A model generated the notes under the pieces. The model searched no databases. It was not told where the DNA came from and saw only the letters and a program-made list of their open reading frames with translations. The translations under genes and the position numbers were made by a program. Source: DATJBF01 sp035515475 (GTDB lineage Bacteria > Verrucomicrobiota > Verrucomicrobiia > Palsa-1439). From it: 50,500 bases of DNA. The DNA lies in NCBI GenBank assembly GCA_035515475.1, contig DATJBF010000017.1, forward strand, positions 1 to 50,500, written 5' to 3'. Below, one piece after another: positions 8,139 through 17,345 of the stretch; the first letter of the stretch is position 1, and every line of letters begins with the position of its first letter.

Positions 8139-8530
8139 TGTTGTGCGTCGAGGTAGCTCTGCAACAGAATCGTCGCGGCGAGTTGGTCGCGCTTCTGTCG
8201 ACGCTCGACGCGGCGGACGTCGCCTTCCAGCAACACGCGCTCGGCTTGCACGCTCGTCAGCCGTTCGTCCCAGCTTTCAACGGTCATCGTCGTCGCCCGC
8301 TTCAGCGCATCAATGAACTCTTGGGTGCGCTCGGTCTGCTCGCTCGCCGTTCCGTCCAGTCGCCGAGGCAGGCCGACGACGATCTTGCCGGCGCCGCGTT
8401 CGGTCGCGACCCGGAGCACTTCGGTTACTCCCCCGGTGGCGTATCCGACCGGTTGCGCGATCGTGCCGGTCTCGTCGCTGATGGCCAGGCCGATTCGTTT
8501 GTTGCCGTAATCGAGAGCGAGAATTCTCAT
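8093..8530 (-). CDS. ruvX: Putative pre-16S rRNA nuclease RuvX/YqgF
   Basis: A 145-residue RNase-H-fold protein needed for 16S rRNA 5'-end maturation. It shows the family start MRILALDYGNKRIGLAISDE with the first catalytic Asp (residue 7), VGLPRRLDGT, and WDERLTSVQAERVL followed by RRQKRDQLAATILLQSYLD. The real start is the ATG at 8530; the frame stays open far upstream through manC but that part is a shadow. The last 14 residues (EIRNPNPEIRDKSE) and the stop come from the family C repeat, so the protein would naturally end near SYLDAQ. It lies between manC and truA in the operon. Confidence 0.93.
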   Translation of the reverse strand: MRILALDYGNKRIGLAISDETGTIAQPVGYATGGVTEVLRVATERGAGKIVVGLPRRLDGTASEQTERTQEFIDALKRATTMTVESWDERLTSVQAERVLLEGDVRRVERRQKRDQLAATILLQSYLDAQQEIRNPNPEIRDKSE

Positions 8531-8536
8531 GGATTG

Positions 8537-8580
8537 TAGCTGCGAACCTGTTCGCGGTGCCGCGAGTAGACTCGCGGCTA
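8537..8580. repeat. Hairpin repeat shared with 18156-18178
   Basis: This stretch fills the manC-ruvX gap. One half, TAGCTGCGAACCTGTTCGCG, nearly matches the copy after hisJ at 18156. The other half contains GCCGCGAG...CTCGCGGC as an inverted repeat. The manC stop codon TAG is the first triplet of this element on the minus strand. Confidence 0.7.
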
Positions 8581-9645
8581 GAGGATCTTCTGATACCTTT
8601 TCTCGGCCGCTAATCGTTTCACCAGTTCGCGCACTTTCTGCGCCTCGCTCGTGTGGCAGACCAATGTCGCGTCGGGCGTGTGGACGATTACCAGGTCGCG
8701 GACGCCCACCGCCGCGATGAGATGTTTCGGGTCGCCCACGACGACGCAATTGGCGGCGTCCAGTCCGGCCAACGCGCCACGGGCGACGTTGCCGTTCGCG
8801 TCCCGGGGGTTGTGACGCGCGATGGCCGGCCAGTCGCCCACGTCGTCCCACGGGAAATCGCCGTTGGCCACGACCACGTTGTCGGCCCTCTCCATGATTG
8901 CGTAGTCGACGGAGATCTTCTCCAGCCGCTGGTATTCGCGGGCGAAATTCCGGAGCTTCGTTGCCGCCAGCCGCGCGCAACTCTTCGCCATCGCGGGCTG
9001 GAACTTCTCGAATGCCCGCCCGATCGCGCGGACCGACCACACGAACATCCCCGCATTCCAACGATACTCGCCCGTCGCCAGGAATTGCTTCGCCGTCTCC
9101 ACGTCCGGCTTCTCCACGAACCGGTTTGCCTTCCAAAACTGAGTGCTGAGAGCCGATAGCTGAGTGCTGAGAGCCTCCCCGAGTCGGATGTATCCATAAC
9201 CCGTGTGCGGCGCCGTGGGTTGGATGCCGATGGTGATGAGCACGTCGCGCTCCGCCGCCAACGCGAGCGAGTCGCCCACGACGCGCCGGTACTTCTCCAC
9301 GTCGCCCACCCACGAATCCGCGGGCACGACCGCAATCGCGGCGTTTGGGTCGAGCCGGGCAATCATCGCCGCGGCCAGCGCGATGCACGGCGCCGTGTTA
9401 CGGCCCACAGGCTCGGCAATCACGTGTTTGACGCGCGGCAACTGTTTGTGCACCTCACGCGCTTGCACGGCGTTGGTCACGACCACGATGCGCGTCGGCG
9501 GCACGAGCGGACGCAACCGTTCCGCCGCGTCCTGGATCATCGTCCGCCGGCCCACGATCGCGAGCAATTGTTTCGGGCGCGACCGCCGGCTCATCGGCCA
9601 GAACCGTTCGCCAAACCCACCCGCCATGATCACGGCCCAGTTCAT
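8578..9645 (-). CDS. manC: Mannose-1-phosphate guanylyltransferase
   Basis: A 355-residue nucleotidyltransferase making GDP-mannose from GTP and mannose-1-phosphate. The signature GGFGERFWPMSRRSRPKQ (residues 9-26) is intact, and RFVEKPD and WNAGMFVW give the sugar-binding region. The C-terminal isomerase domain of bifunctional enzymes is absent, so this is the short type. The ATG at 9645 overlaps the trpA stop as ATGA. About halfway along, the normal loop is extended by two 7-residue units (ALSTQLS, ALSTQFW) coded by a heptamer array, and the TAG stop lies at the edge of another repeat. Product GDP-mannose could feed the O-mannosylation-like proteins at 1-3228, though that link is inference. 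Confidence 0.93.
   Translation of the reverse strand: MNWAVIMAGGFGERFWPMSRRSRPKQLLAIVGRRTMIQDAAERLRPLVPPTRIVVVTNAVQAREVHKQLPRVKHVIAEPVGRNTAPCIALAAAMIARLDPNAAIAVVPADSWVGDVEKYRRVVGDSLALAAERDVLITIGIQPTAPHTGYGYIRLGEALSTQLSALSTQFWKANRFVEKPDVETAKQFLATGEYRWNAGMFVWSVRAIGRAFEKFQPAMAKSCARLAATKLRNFAREYQRLEKISVDYAIMERADNVVVANGDFPWDDVGDWPAIARHNPRDANGNVARGALAGLDAANCVVVGDPKHLIAAVGVRDLVIVHTPDATLVCHTSEAQKVRELVKRLAAEKRYQKIL
9138..9176. repeat. Family A heptamer array inside manC
   Basis: Two 21-base units, each three heptamers (CTCTCAG, CACTCAG, CTATCGG in the coding sense), lie in frame in manC. They add ALSTQLS and ALSTQFW just before KANRFVEKPD. Confidence 0.8.
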
Positions 9646-10442
9646 CGTTTCACCGCTTTCACCATCGCGCCGACGTAACGCGAAACCTTCTCGGTCAATC
9701 GCCGATTCTTTCCGTGTTGGGCGATCTGGTTCACGATCGCACTGCCCACGACGACGGCGTCCGCGCTCTGCGCCACGGCGCGCGCCTGTTGCGGCGTCGA
9801 GATGCCGAAGCCGACGGCGACCGGCAGTTTCGTGTGTTTACGGATCGTGGCCACCATCGGCTTGATGGAGGCCGCCACCGATTTTTGCATGCCGGTCACG
9901 CCTTCGCGTGAGACGTGGTAGATGAAACCCGACGCATGCCGCACAATCTTGCGGATACGCTTCTCGGGCGTTGTCGGCGCGATCAAGTAGATGGGATGCA
10001 CGCCCGAACGTCGCATGGCGGTTTCATACGCGCCGGCTTCCTCGGGTGGCAAATCGAGCGCGAGCACGCCGTCCACGCCCGCCGCCGCGGCCGCGTGCGC
10101 GAACCGTTTCACTCCGTGGCGATGAATGAGATTGAAGTAGATGTACAGCACGATGGGGACGTGGTAGTTCCGTTTGCGCAATGCCGCTACCGTTTTCAAT
10201 ACCCGGCTCAGCGTCGTTCCGCTGCGCAAGGCGCGTTCGGCGGCCAGTTGGTTCACCACGCCGTCGGCCAGGGGATCGCTGAACGGCACGCCGAGTTCCA
10301 ACAGGTCCACGCCCGCGCCCTCGAACGCTCGCGCCAGGGCCGCGGTCGCCTTCAGGTTCGGATCGCCCGCGCAAATGTAGGCGATGAACCCTTTCTGCCG
10401 CGTGGCGCGCAGGGCGCGAAATCGTTGGTCGATCCGGTTCAT
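9642..10442 (-). CDS. trpA: Tryptophan synthase alpha subunit
   Basis: A 266-residue TIM-barrel protein that cleaves indole-3-glycerol phosphate to indole and glyceraldehyde-3-phosphate. The catalytic Glu49 (LLELGVPFSDP) and Asp60 (PLADG) sit at the same numbers as in E. coli. GVTG and VGFGIST form the phosphate-binding end. The start is the ATG at 10442 (MNRIDQRFRALR); the frame is open further upstream only because it reads the repeat. No trpB or other trp gene is nearby, so trpA is separated from its partner subunit and sits in a mixed housekeeping operon. Its stop overlaps the manC start. Confidence 0.94.
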   Translation of the reverse strand: MNRIDQRFRALRATRQKGFIAYICAGDPNLKATAALARAFEGAGVDLLELGVPFSDPLADGVVNQLAAERALRSGTTLSRVLKTVAALRKRNYHVPIVLYIYFNLIHRHGVKRFAHAAAAAGVDGVLALDLPPEEAGAYETAMRRSGVHPIYLIAPTTPEKRIRKIVRHASGFIYHVSREGVTGMQKSVAASIKPMVATIRKHTKLPVAVGFGISTPQQARAVAQSADAVVVGSAIVNQIAQHGKNRRLTEKVSRYVGAMVKAVKR

Positions 10443-10449
10443 GTCGCAG

Positions 10450-10538
10450 AATGGAGGATTGGAGTACTGGAGTCGTGGAGGAATGCCGACGGGTCGAGTC
10501 CGTTCACCCAACACTCCATCATTCCATCACTCCACTCC
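10450..10538. repeat. Family E octamer element with inverted arms
   Basis: The left arm holds TTGGAGTA, CTGGAGTC and GTGGAGGA units, the right arm the complement (ACACTCCA, TCATTCCA, TCACTCCA), with about 30 bases between. It fills the coaX-trpA gap and supplies the last codons and TGA stop of coaX. The unit is eight bases here, not seven. Confidence 0.75.
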
Positions 10539-11361
10539 GCCTGTTGCGCAGGTAGATAAACCGCAGGCCTTCGAGGGTCAACAACGGATTTACACGTTCG
10601 ATCTCGGGGATCCCCCGCGCCATCAGTTCGCCGTAACCACCCGTCGCCACGACCACCGCGTTCTTCAGACCGCGCTCCCGCCGCAGCGCCGCGAGGATTT
10701 CCCTCACCAATCCGCGATAACCCAGGACCACGCCGGCCCGCATGGCCTCGACCGTGCTCTTGCCGACGACCGACCGCGGCTCGCGCAACGAAATGCGCGG
10801 CAGCAACGCCGTGCGCTGGTACAGATAATCCGTCACCGCCGCCAACCCCGGGGCGATGACGCCCCCCACGTATTCCCGACGTGAATTGACGATGTCGAAC
10901 GTCAGCGCCGTGCCAAAGTCGACGACGATGGCCGGCGCGCCGTAAAGCCTGGCAACGCCCGCCGCGTTGGCGAGGCGATCGGCACCGATCTGTTGCTTGC
11001 GCGGATAACGCACGCCAATGCCGAGATCGATAAAGGCGTTGACGATAAGAACGCTGGTGGGGCGACCGTCCCGGTTGCCGCGGTTTCTGCGCGGGAACGA
11101 CCGCAACCGAGATGCTCGCGCCACCTTCAGAAGTCGCAACAATTTCTTCGTGGCCGCGGGAACGACCGATGCCAGCACAACACCGTTGTACCGATTCGCG
11201 GCAAAGGGAATCTTGCCGACCCGGCCAGTCGGGACCTTCACGGCCCGGACGATCCGCTTCTCGTTCGCCAACGCGAAACTCGTATTCGTGTTGTTGGCGT
11301 TGATGAGCAGCGCCGTCGCCGGCTTGCTGCCGCGCCGTCGTTCCGGTTCCATGCGCATCAT
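10519..11361 (-). CDS. coaX: Type III pantothenate kinase with repeat-derived insert
   Basis: A 280-residue ASKHA kinase catalysing the first step of CoA synthesis. Supporting motifs are IGADRLANAAG, VVDFGTALTFDIV and GGVIAPG. Two oddities stand out. The N-terminal phosphate-binding motif reads LLINANNTNTSFAL where the family usually has D-x-G-N-T, so the first Asp is Asn. Also, about 23 residues rich in Arg (from RASRLRSFPRRN to GRPTSV) interrupt the fold before VLIVNAFIDLGIG and come from a dispersed repeat. The last residues (SGVME) and the stop are from a second repeat. The ATG at 11361 overlaps the birA stop (ATGA). The kinase may be weakened, but no frame damage is visible. Confidence 0.86.
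   Translation of the reverse strand: MMRMEPERRRGSKPATALLINANNTNTSFALANEKRIVRAVKVPTGRVGKIPFAANRYNGVVLASVVPAATKKLLRLLKVARASRLRSFPRRNRGNRDGRPTSVLIVNAFIDLGIGVRYPRKQQIGADRLANAAGVARLYGAPAIVVDFGTALTFDIVNSRREYVGGVIAPGLAAVTDYLYQRTALLPRISLREPRSVVGKSTVEAMRAGVVLGYRGLVREILAALRRERGLKNAVVVATGGYGELMARGIPEIERVNPLLTLEGLRFIYLRNRRSGVME
11056..11124. repeat. Dispersed repeat inserted in frame in coaX
   Basis: A GC-rich stretch of about 69 bases containing the inverted pair CGGTTGC (11072-11078) and GCAACCG (11103-11109). It keeps the coaX frame open and adds an Arg-rich segment that type III pantothenate kinases do not normally have. Edges are approximate. Confidence 0.6.
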
Positions 11362-12332
11362 CTCTCCACCACCAGGTCGCCGCCCAGTACCCGTTCAATC
11401 TGCCCGTCGTCCTTCCGCACCAACAGCGCGCCGTCGCCGTCCAGCGCGTGGGCAAACCCTTCGATGCGGCGTCGCGCCATGGTCACGACGATCTGCCTGC
11501 CGAGCGTTGTGCCCAACTCCGCCCATTCGTCGGCGATGGCCTCGAAGTCCGCCAGCGCAGCGCGATAGCAATCATCCAACGCCGCCAGGACCCGGGCGGC
11601 CAGGGCGACCCGGTCCTGCTCGTGTCCGGTTTCGATTTGCAGCGACGTCGCCATCTTCGCGATCTCGGGCGGGAAATCCTCACGCGCACAATTCACATCA
11701 ATGCCAATGCCCAGGATTGCCAGGAGAATCTCATCAGCTTCTGCCCGCAGTTCCGTCAGGATCCCCGCCACTTTCCTGCCGTTCAGAACCACGTCGTTCG
11801 GCCACTTGATGCGGGCGTCCACACGGCAGGCTTGGCGGATGGCGCGCGCCACGGCGACGCTTGCCGCCACGGTGATGCGGCTCGCCGCGGCGGGCGGCAC
11901 TGCCGGCCGCAACAACACCGAAAACCACAACCCTTTGCCGCGCGGCGACGCCCACGCACGACCGTGCCGGCCGCGTCCTTTTGTCTGCGATTCCGCAAAG
12001 ACGACGAGGCCTTCACGGGCGCCCGACTTCGCCAGGTGCTCGACCACGTCGTTCGTCGACGCCGTCTCATCGAACACGAGAATCTCGGAGCCGATAATGC
12101 GGGTTTTTAGTTGAGGCTTGATGTCGTCGGCGGTCAATCGATCGGGCGTGTCGAGCAACCGATACCCAAAATGCGGATGCGACTCGATGGTATACCCGAG
12201 CTTTTCCAGGTCCGCAATTTCGGCGTTCACCCGGGTTGGTGGGACCTTCAGCAGCCGCGCCAGTTCGTCGTTTTGCACAAACTGTCCGGCCGCCTGATAA
12301 AACGCTTCCAGAATCGCCGTGCCCGCCTTCAT
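11358..12332 (-). CDS. birA: Biotin-protein ligase with DNA-binding domain (BirA type)
   Basis: A 324-residue bifunctional protein. The first ~65 residues form a winged-helix HTH (NDELARLLKVPPTRVNAEIADLEKLGY). The rest is the ligase with GRGRHGRAWASPRGKGLWFSV (ATP/biotinyl-AMP loop), KWPNDVVLNGRKVAGILTE and the C-terminal SH3-like part. It attaches biotin to carboxyl-carrier proteins and, given the HTH, probably also represses biotin genes. The start is the ATG at 12332; the TTG just before it is less likely. It lies between the GNAT gene (28-base gap) and coaX (4-base overlap), so three cofactor genes (nadC, birA, coaX) run together. Confidence 0.94.
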   Translation of the reverse strand: MKAGTAILEAFYQAAGQFVQNDELARLLKVPPTRVNAEIADLEKLGYTIESHPHFGYRLLDTPDRLTADDIKPQLKTRIIGSEILVFDETASTNDVVEHLAKSGAREGLVVFAESQTKGRGRHGRAWASPRGKGLWFSVLLRPAVPPAAASRITVAASVAVARAIRQACRVDARIKWPNDVVLNGRKVAGILTELRAEADEILLAILGIGIDVNCAREDFPPEIAKMATSLQIETGHEQDRVALAARVLAALDDCYRAALADFEAIADEWAELGTTLGRQIVVTMARRRIEGFAHALDGDGALLVRKDDGQIERVLGGDLVVER

Positions 12333-12360
12333 CAACCCGCCACTGTAGCGACCGGGCGTG

Positions 12361-12801
12361 TCAAACGTCCAGAGAATAGCGATGGAATACCGTATCGCGT
12401 TTCCAGCCCAACTGCTCGTAGAGCTTCTGCGCGGGCCGATTGTCGATGGCGGTTTCCAAGACGAGTCCCTTCGCCTTCGTCCTCAGCGCGAACTGCCGGG
12501 CGTGTTTCATCAGCCGTTTGGCCACGCCGTGTTTTCGCGCCACCGGAGCCACGAACAAATCGTACAGAATCCACATCCGCCGCATCGCGACGGAGTCGAA
12601 TGAGGCATAAAGTTGCACGAACCCAACCGCCTTGTTCCCATCCATTGCCAGAAAGATGACCGATTCTTTGCGCTCCAGCCGTTGCCGCAAGAATCTCCGG
12701 GCGCGGGCCGTATCGGATCGCTGTTTGTAAAACTGCCGATAGGCGTCGAACAGCGGGACGATCAGTTCGAGGTGCCAGGCGTCGGCTCGGACAATTCTCA
12801 C
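12361..12801 (-). CDS. GNAT-family N-acetyltransferase
   Basis: A 146-residue GNAT protein that transfers an acetyl group from acetyl-CoA to an amine. Visible features are the N-terminal IVRADAWHLELIVPLFDAYR, a beta strand AVGFVQLYASF, LYDLFVAPVARKHGVAKRLM with the R/Q-x-x-G-x-A-type acetyl-CoA loop (residues about 83-96), and NRPAQKLYEQLGWKRD at the C-terminal helix. The GTG start at 12801 overlaps the nadC stop (GTGA), so it is translated with nadC. The acceptor is unknown. Similar stand-alone GNATs modify small molecules or proteins, and the sequence does not decide between these. Confidence 0.88.
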   Translation of the reverse strand: MRIVRADAWHLELIVPLFDAYRQFYKQRSDTARARRFLRQRLERKESVIFLAMDGNKAVGFVQLYASFDSVAMRRMWILYDLFVAPVARKHGVAKRLMKHARQFALRTKAKGLVLETAIDNRPAQKLYEQLGWKRDTVFHRYSLDV

Positions 12802-13673
12802 GCGGCTCCCTCGGCCAATTCCAACGAGAAATCCACCGCCCGAGCGGAGTGGGTGAGGGCGCCGACGGAAATGTAATCCACGCCGGTGCCGGCGATGGCG
12901 CGAACGGTGTCGAGCGTCACGCCGCCGCTGGCTTCGGTTTTGGCGCGGCCGGCGACCAGCTTCACCGCGTCGCGCAGCTCGTCGGGCGTCATATTGTCGA
13001 GCAGAATGTGATTCGCTCCATCGGCGAGCGCTTCTTCAACCTGTTCCAACGTGTCAGCCTCAATGATGATCGGGACGTGTGGATAATTCTTGCGGGCGGT
13101 GGCTACGGCATCACCCAGCGACTTCAGGCCAAGACGGGCCAGAATCGCACGGTGGTTGTCCTTGATCATTACCGCGTCGAACAACCCCATCCGGTGGTTC
13201 TCGCCGCCGCCGATTTCGACGGCGTATTTCTCCAGCGCCCGGAGCGTCGGCGTGGTCTTGCGGGTGTCGAGGATTCGTGGCTTCACGGGTACGGAGGCCT
13301 GCGCCACCAAATCAACAAACTGGCGGGTGAGTGTGGCGATGCCGCTGAGCCGTTGGAGAAAATTCAGCGCGGTGCGTTCGCCGGTGAGAATCGCCCGGGC
13401 CGAGCCCGCCAATCGGCAAACGCGCTCGCCCTCCTCGACCTTGTCTCCCTCGCCGGCCAGCAGTCCCACGTTAAGGTCACGGTCAAGTTCGGCGAAGACT
13501 GATTCGACCAACGGCAGTCCGGCGACGACACAGGCTTCCTTCGCGACGATATACGCCTCGGCACGAGCATCCGCGGGAATGGCCGACGCGGTCGTAATGT
13601 CGCCCGCGCCGACGTCCTCAGCCAGGGCCGCCCGGACGATGCTGTGGACGAATTCTGGGTCGAGAGTTGTCAT
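12798..13673 (-). CDS. nadC: Nicotinate-nucleotide pyrophosphorylase (QPRTase)
   Basis: A 291-residue enzyme that converts quinolinate and PRPP to nicotinate mononucleotide in NAD synthesis. Family blocks present: LAEDVGAGDITT, GERTALNFLQRLSGIAT, ILDTRKTTPTLRALEKYAV, GGGENHRMGLFDAVMIKDNH, IIIEADTLEQ and LLDNMTPDELRDAV, ending with ASGGV and DYISVGALTHS. The ATG at 13673 lies within the arm of a dispersed repeat (13669-13734) and has no clear ribosome-binding site. Translation may depend on coupling to uvrB, whose stop is 50 bases upstream. Confidence 0.95.
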   Translation of the reverse strand: MTTLDPEFVHSIVRAALAEDVGAGDITTASAIPADARAEAYIVAKEACVVAGLPLVESVFAELDRDLNVGLLAGEGDKVEEGERVCRLAGSARAILTGERTALNFLQRLSGIATLTRQFVDLVAQASVPVKPRILDTRKTTPTLRALEKYAVEIGGGENHRMGLFDAVMIKDNHRAILARLGLKSLGDAVATARKNYPHVPIIIEADTLEQVEEALADGANHILLDNMTPDELRDAVKLVAGRAKTEASGGVTLDTVRAIAGTGVDYISVGALTHSARAVDFSLELAEGAA

Positions 13674-13723
13674 GCTGAGCGCAGCGAAGCATCTGTCTCA
13701 GGTTGCGAGACCCTTCGCTTCGC

Positions 13724-13734
<11 letters not shown>
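13669..13734. repeat. Inverted repeat between uvrB and nadC
   Basis: The left arm GTCATGCTGAGCGCAGCGAA and the right arm TTCGCTTCGCTCAGGGTGAC are near-complementary and enclose about 26 bases. The element is of a type widespread in environmental genomes. It contains the uvrB stop codon on one side and the nadC start codon on the other. Confidence 0.8.
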
Positions 13735-15814
<2,080 letters not shown>

Positions 15815-15817
15815 GGC

Positions 15818-15848
15818 GCTCAGCAGTCAGCGTTCGGCTTTCAGCTTC
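15818..15848. repeat. Family A heptamer array, left side of S23 element
   Basis: Units CTCAGCA, GTCAGCG, TTCGGCT and TTCAGCT run head to tail. On the minus strand they encode the last residues of the S23 protein (KLKAER) and its TGA stop. Confidence 0.8.
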
Positions 15849-16186
15849 TTCAAAAGAGCCGCCAGCATACGTTTGACACTGGACAGCTTGCTCTGCGTCA
15901 TGTCGTGGTCCGTGGCTTTCAGAAACGCGAGTTCCTGGCAAAGTAGCAGGAGGCTCTCCAGTTCACAGGCCGACCCAAAGGCAATCTGTACAAATCGTGC
16001 GAAGTCAGCGTCGCCGGCGCGCCCGCACCCTTCTGCCAGATTGGCAGGAATTGAAACCGCGGCTCGCCGTACTTGGTCGGTCAACCCATACCGTTCTTCC
16101 CTCGGAAAGGGCGCCGTCAGTCGGTAGACGATTACAGCCAGTTCTTGGCCGAGGCGCCAAACGTCAAGTTGCCGGAAATCCTTCAT
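15827..16186 (-). CDS. Four-helix-bundle protein (S23/IVP, Avd-fold family)
   Basis: A 119-residue protein of the family first known from intervening sequences in 23S rRNA genes. Family marks are DFRQLDVWRLGQELAVIVYRLTAPFP at the N-terminus, YGLTDQVRRAAVSIPANLAEGCGR (residues 33-56) and FARFVQIAFGSACELESLLLL. Structures of this family and of the Avd accessory protein of diversity-generating retroelements are pentameric four-helix bundles that bind structured nucleic acid. No rRNA gene and no reverse transcriptase is near this copy. It lies between two heptamer arrays inside the duplicated uvrB start. Its ATG is 5 bases after the stop of the uvrB leader remnant, and its own stop lies in the array 12 bases before uvrB. 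Function is unknown; RNA or hairpin-DNA binding is the family-based guess. Confidence 0.9.
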   Translation of the reverse strand: MKDFRQLDVWRLGQELAVIVYRLTAPFPREERYGLTDQVRRAAVSIPANLAEGCGRAGDADFARFVQIAFGSACELESLLLLCQELAFLKATDHDMTQSKLSSVKRMLAALLKKLKAER

Positions 16187-16191
16187 CGCCT

Positions 16192-16311
16192 CTAGCTACT
16201 CGGTTTACAGGTCTGGTGCAAGCCGCAGCCGATGGCCGACTGCCGAGCGCCGACCGCCACGTCCGGCTGGTCCCCGCGTGGCTTGTATTTGCTGACGAGT
16301 TGGAAAGGCAT
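16192..16311 (-). pseudogene. Remnant of the original uvrB start (39-codon leader ORF)
   Basis: The ATG at 16311 opens MPFQLVSKYKPRGDQP, which is the uvrB N-terminus (the working copy has MSFQ). The frame then runs into the heptamer array and stops at 16192-16194 after 39 codons. It ends 5 bases before the S23 ATG, so it could act as a leader that couples translation of S23 to the old uvrB ribosome-binding region. Confidence 0.8.
16227..16258. repeat. Family A heptamer array, right side of S23 element
   Basis: Units AGCCGAT, GGCCGAC, TGCCGAG and CGCCGAC run head to tail. The orientation is opposite to the array at 15818-15848, so the two form loose terminal inverted repeats around the S23 gene. 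Confidence 0.78.
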
Positions 16312-16315
16312 TGCG
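16264..16315. repeat. Direct repeat copy 2 (old uvrB start)
   Basis: Partner of 15767-15818, 497 bases away: 42 identical bases, then 7 of 10 matching. The stretch 16187-16494 between S23 and the hydrolase gene holds this repeat, the leader ORF, the array and one hairpin, and no other gene. Confidence 0.88.
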
Positions 16316-16467
16316 GGAAAATTACCACAGAACGGCAGCGCCGGTCTACTTGTCGCGTCTCACGTGATGACCGCCGACGAAGTTGCGGGCACGCAACTCC
16401 CGCGATTTCGTGATTGGCCACGGATGGACACGAATGTTCGGCGCGGATTTGCCGTGCGCCGGATCAA

Positions 16468-16484
16468 GGCGGCGTCAAGCCGCC
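16468..16484. repeat. GC hairpin repeat at the hydrolase 3' end
   Basis: GGCGGC, loop GTCAA, GCCGCC. On the minus strand the repeat begins directly after the hydrolase stop codon. It has no T-run and may be a dispersed repeat acting incidentally as a 3' stem-loop. Confidence 0.6.
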
Positions 16485-16494
16485 GCACTCCAAA

Positions 16495-17268
16495 TCACAT
16501 CGTCTCGCCGAGCCAGTCGACGGTTTCGGTAACGACGCGCGATTCCCAGACGTGCTTGTTGAAGGTGTGGTCGGACCCGGGAATGATGACTTTCTTGACG
16601 ACGCGTTTGTGGCTCTGCAGTGCGCGCTCGTACAGATCCGAGTGATGGGGCGGCACGGTTTCGTCGCGACCGCCGTGGACGATGAGCGCGGGGCAGGGGC
16701 ATTTCACGACCTCGCGCAACGGTTTCATTTCCGCAAACTGGCGGATGAACGTCACGCCCACCAGGTTGCCTTCGTGGTCGGTAATTCCCGTTTCGACCAG
16801 CGAGGACACCGCCTCGGGCGTGGACAACTCGTCGAGAATGCCCGCGCCTTCGGCCACGGGCGCAATCAGCACGAGCGATTTGACGCGGTGTTTCTCGCGG
16901 GCCAGAACGTACGCCGCGACCGCGCCCCCCAAGCTGAGGCCGATCAACGCCAGCCGACGCGAATTGACGCTTTTGTGGTGGGCGAGGAACTTGACGGCCT
17001 CGAGCGCGTCGGCGATCTCGGAGCGAATCGTCATATCCTCGAAATCGCCGGCGCTGTCGCCCGAGCCGCGGTAATCGAACCGCAGGCTGGCAATGCCGTG
17101 CTCGGCCAGCGCCCGGGAGATCTTCACATACAGGCGGTGCGACTCGACCTTGGTGCCCGTGAACCCGTGCAGCAGCAGCGCCGCGGGAAATCGTCCGCGT
17201 CCTTCCGGCGCGTGCAACATGCCGACGATCTGTTGCCCTTTGCAGTCGAACGTGACCGGTGTTTCCAT
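16495..17268 (-). CDS. Alpha/beta hydrolase (serine esterase/acyl hydrolase-like)
   Basis: A 257-residue single-domain hydrolase. The oxyanion region is LLLHGFTGTK (residues about 32-41), the nucleophile elbow GLSLGG (Ser near 110), the acid GGRDETVP and the His GSDHTF, so the triad is complete. It resembles cinnamoyl/feruloyl esterase-like and BAAT-type acyl hydrolases. No signal peptide is seen, so the protein is cytoplasmic. The start is the ATG at 17268 (METPVTFDCKGQQ). A 12-codon upstream extension is only the translation of a heptamer repeat. The substrate is unknown. It is divergent from hisJ, with the heptamer array at 17291-17318 in the gap. Confidence 0.88.
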   Translation of the reverse strand: METPVTFDCKGQQIVGMLHAPEGRGRFPAALLLHGFTGTKVESHRLYVKISRALAEHGIASLRFDYRGSGDSAGDFEDMTIRSEIADALEAVKFLAHHKSVNSRRLALIGLSLGGAVAAYVLAREKHRVKSLVLIAPVAEGAGILDELSTPEAVSSLVETGITDHEGNLVGVTFIRQFAEMKPLREVVKCPCPALIVHGGRDETVPPHHSDLYERALQSHKRVVKKVIIPGSDHTFNKHVWESRVVTETVDWLGETM

Positions 17269-17290
17269 CGCCGCGCATAGTAAGCGCGGC

Positions 17291-17318
17291 AGTTCAAAGT
17301 TCAAGGTTCAAAGTTGAG
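17291..17318. repeat. Family B heptamer array
   Basis: Units AGTTCAA, AGTTCAA, GGTTCAA and AGTTGAG lie in the short gap between the hydrolase and hisJ. Confidence 0.75.
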
Positions 17319-17345
17319 GATCGCCATGCTAAAGTATTGCACCTC

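Noticed and set aside
15827..16186. Diversity-generating retroelement suggested by the Avd-like four-helix-bundle protein
   Set aside because: No reverse transcriptase, template repeat or variable repeat with adenine-specific changes is seen in the window.
15827..16186. 23S rRNA intervening sequence, the classical home of S23 genes
   Set aside because: The flanks are uvrB sequence, not rRNA.
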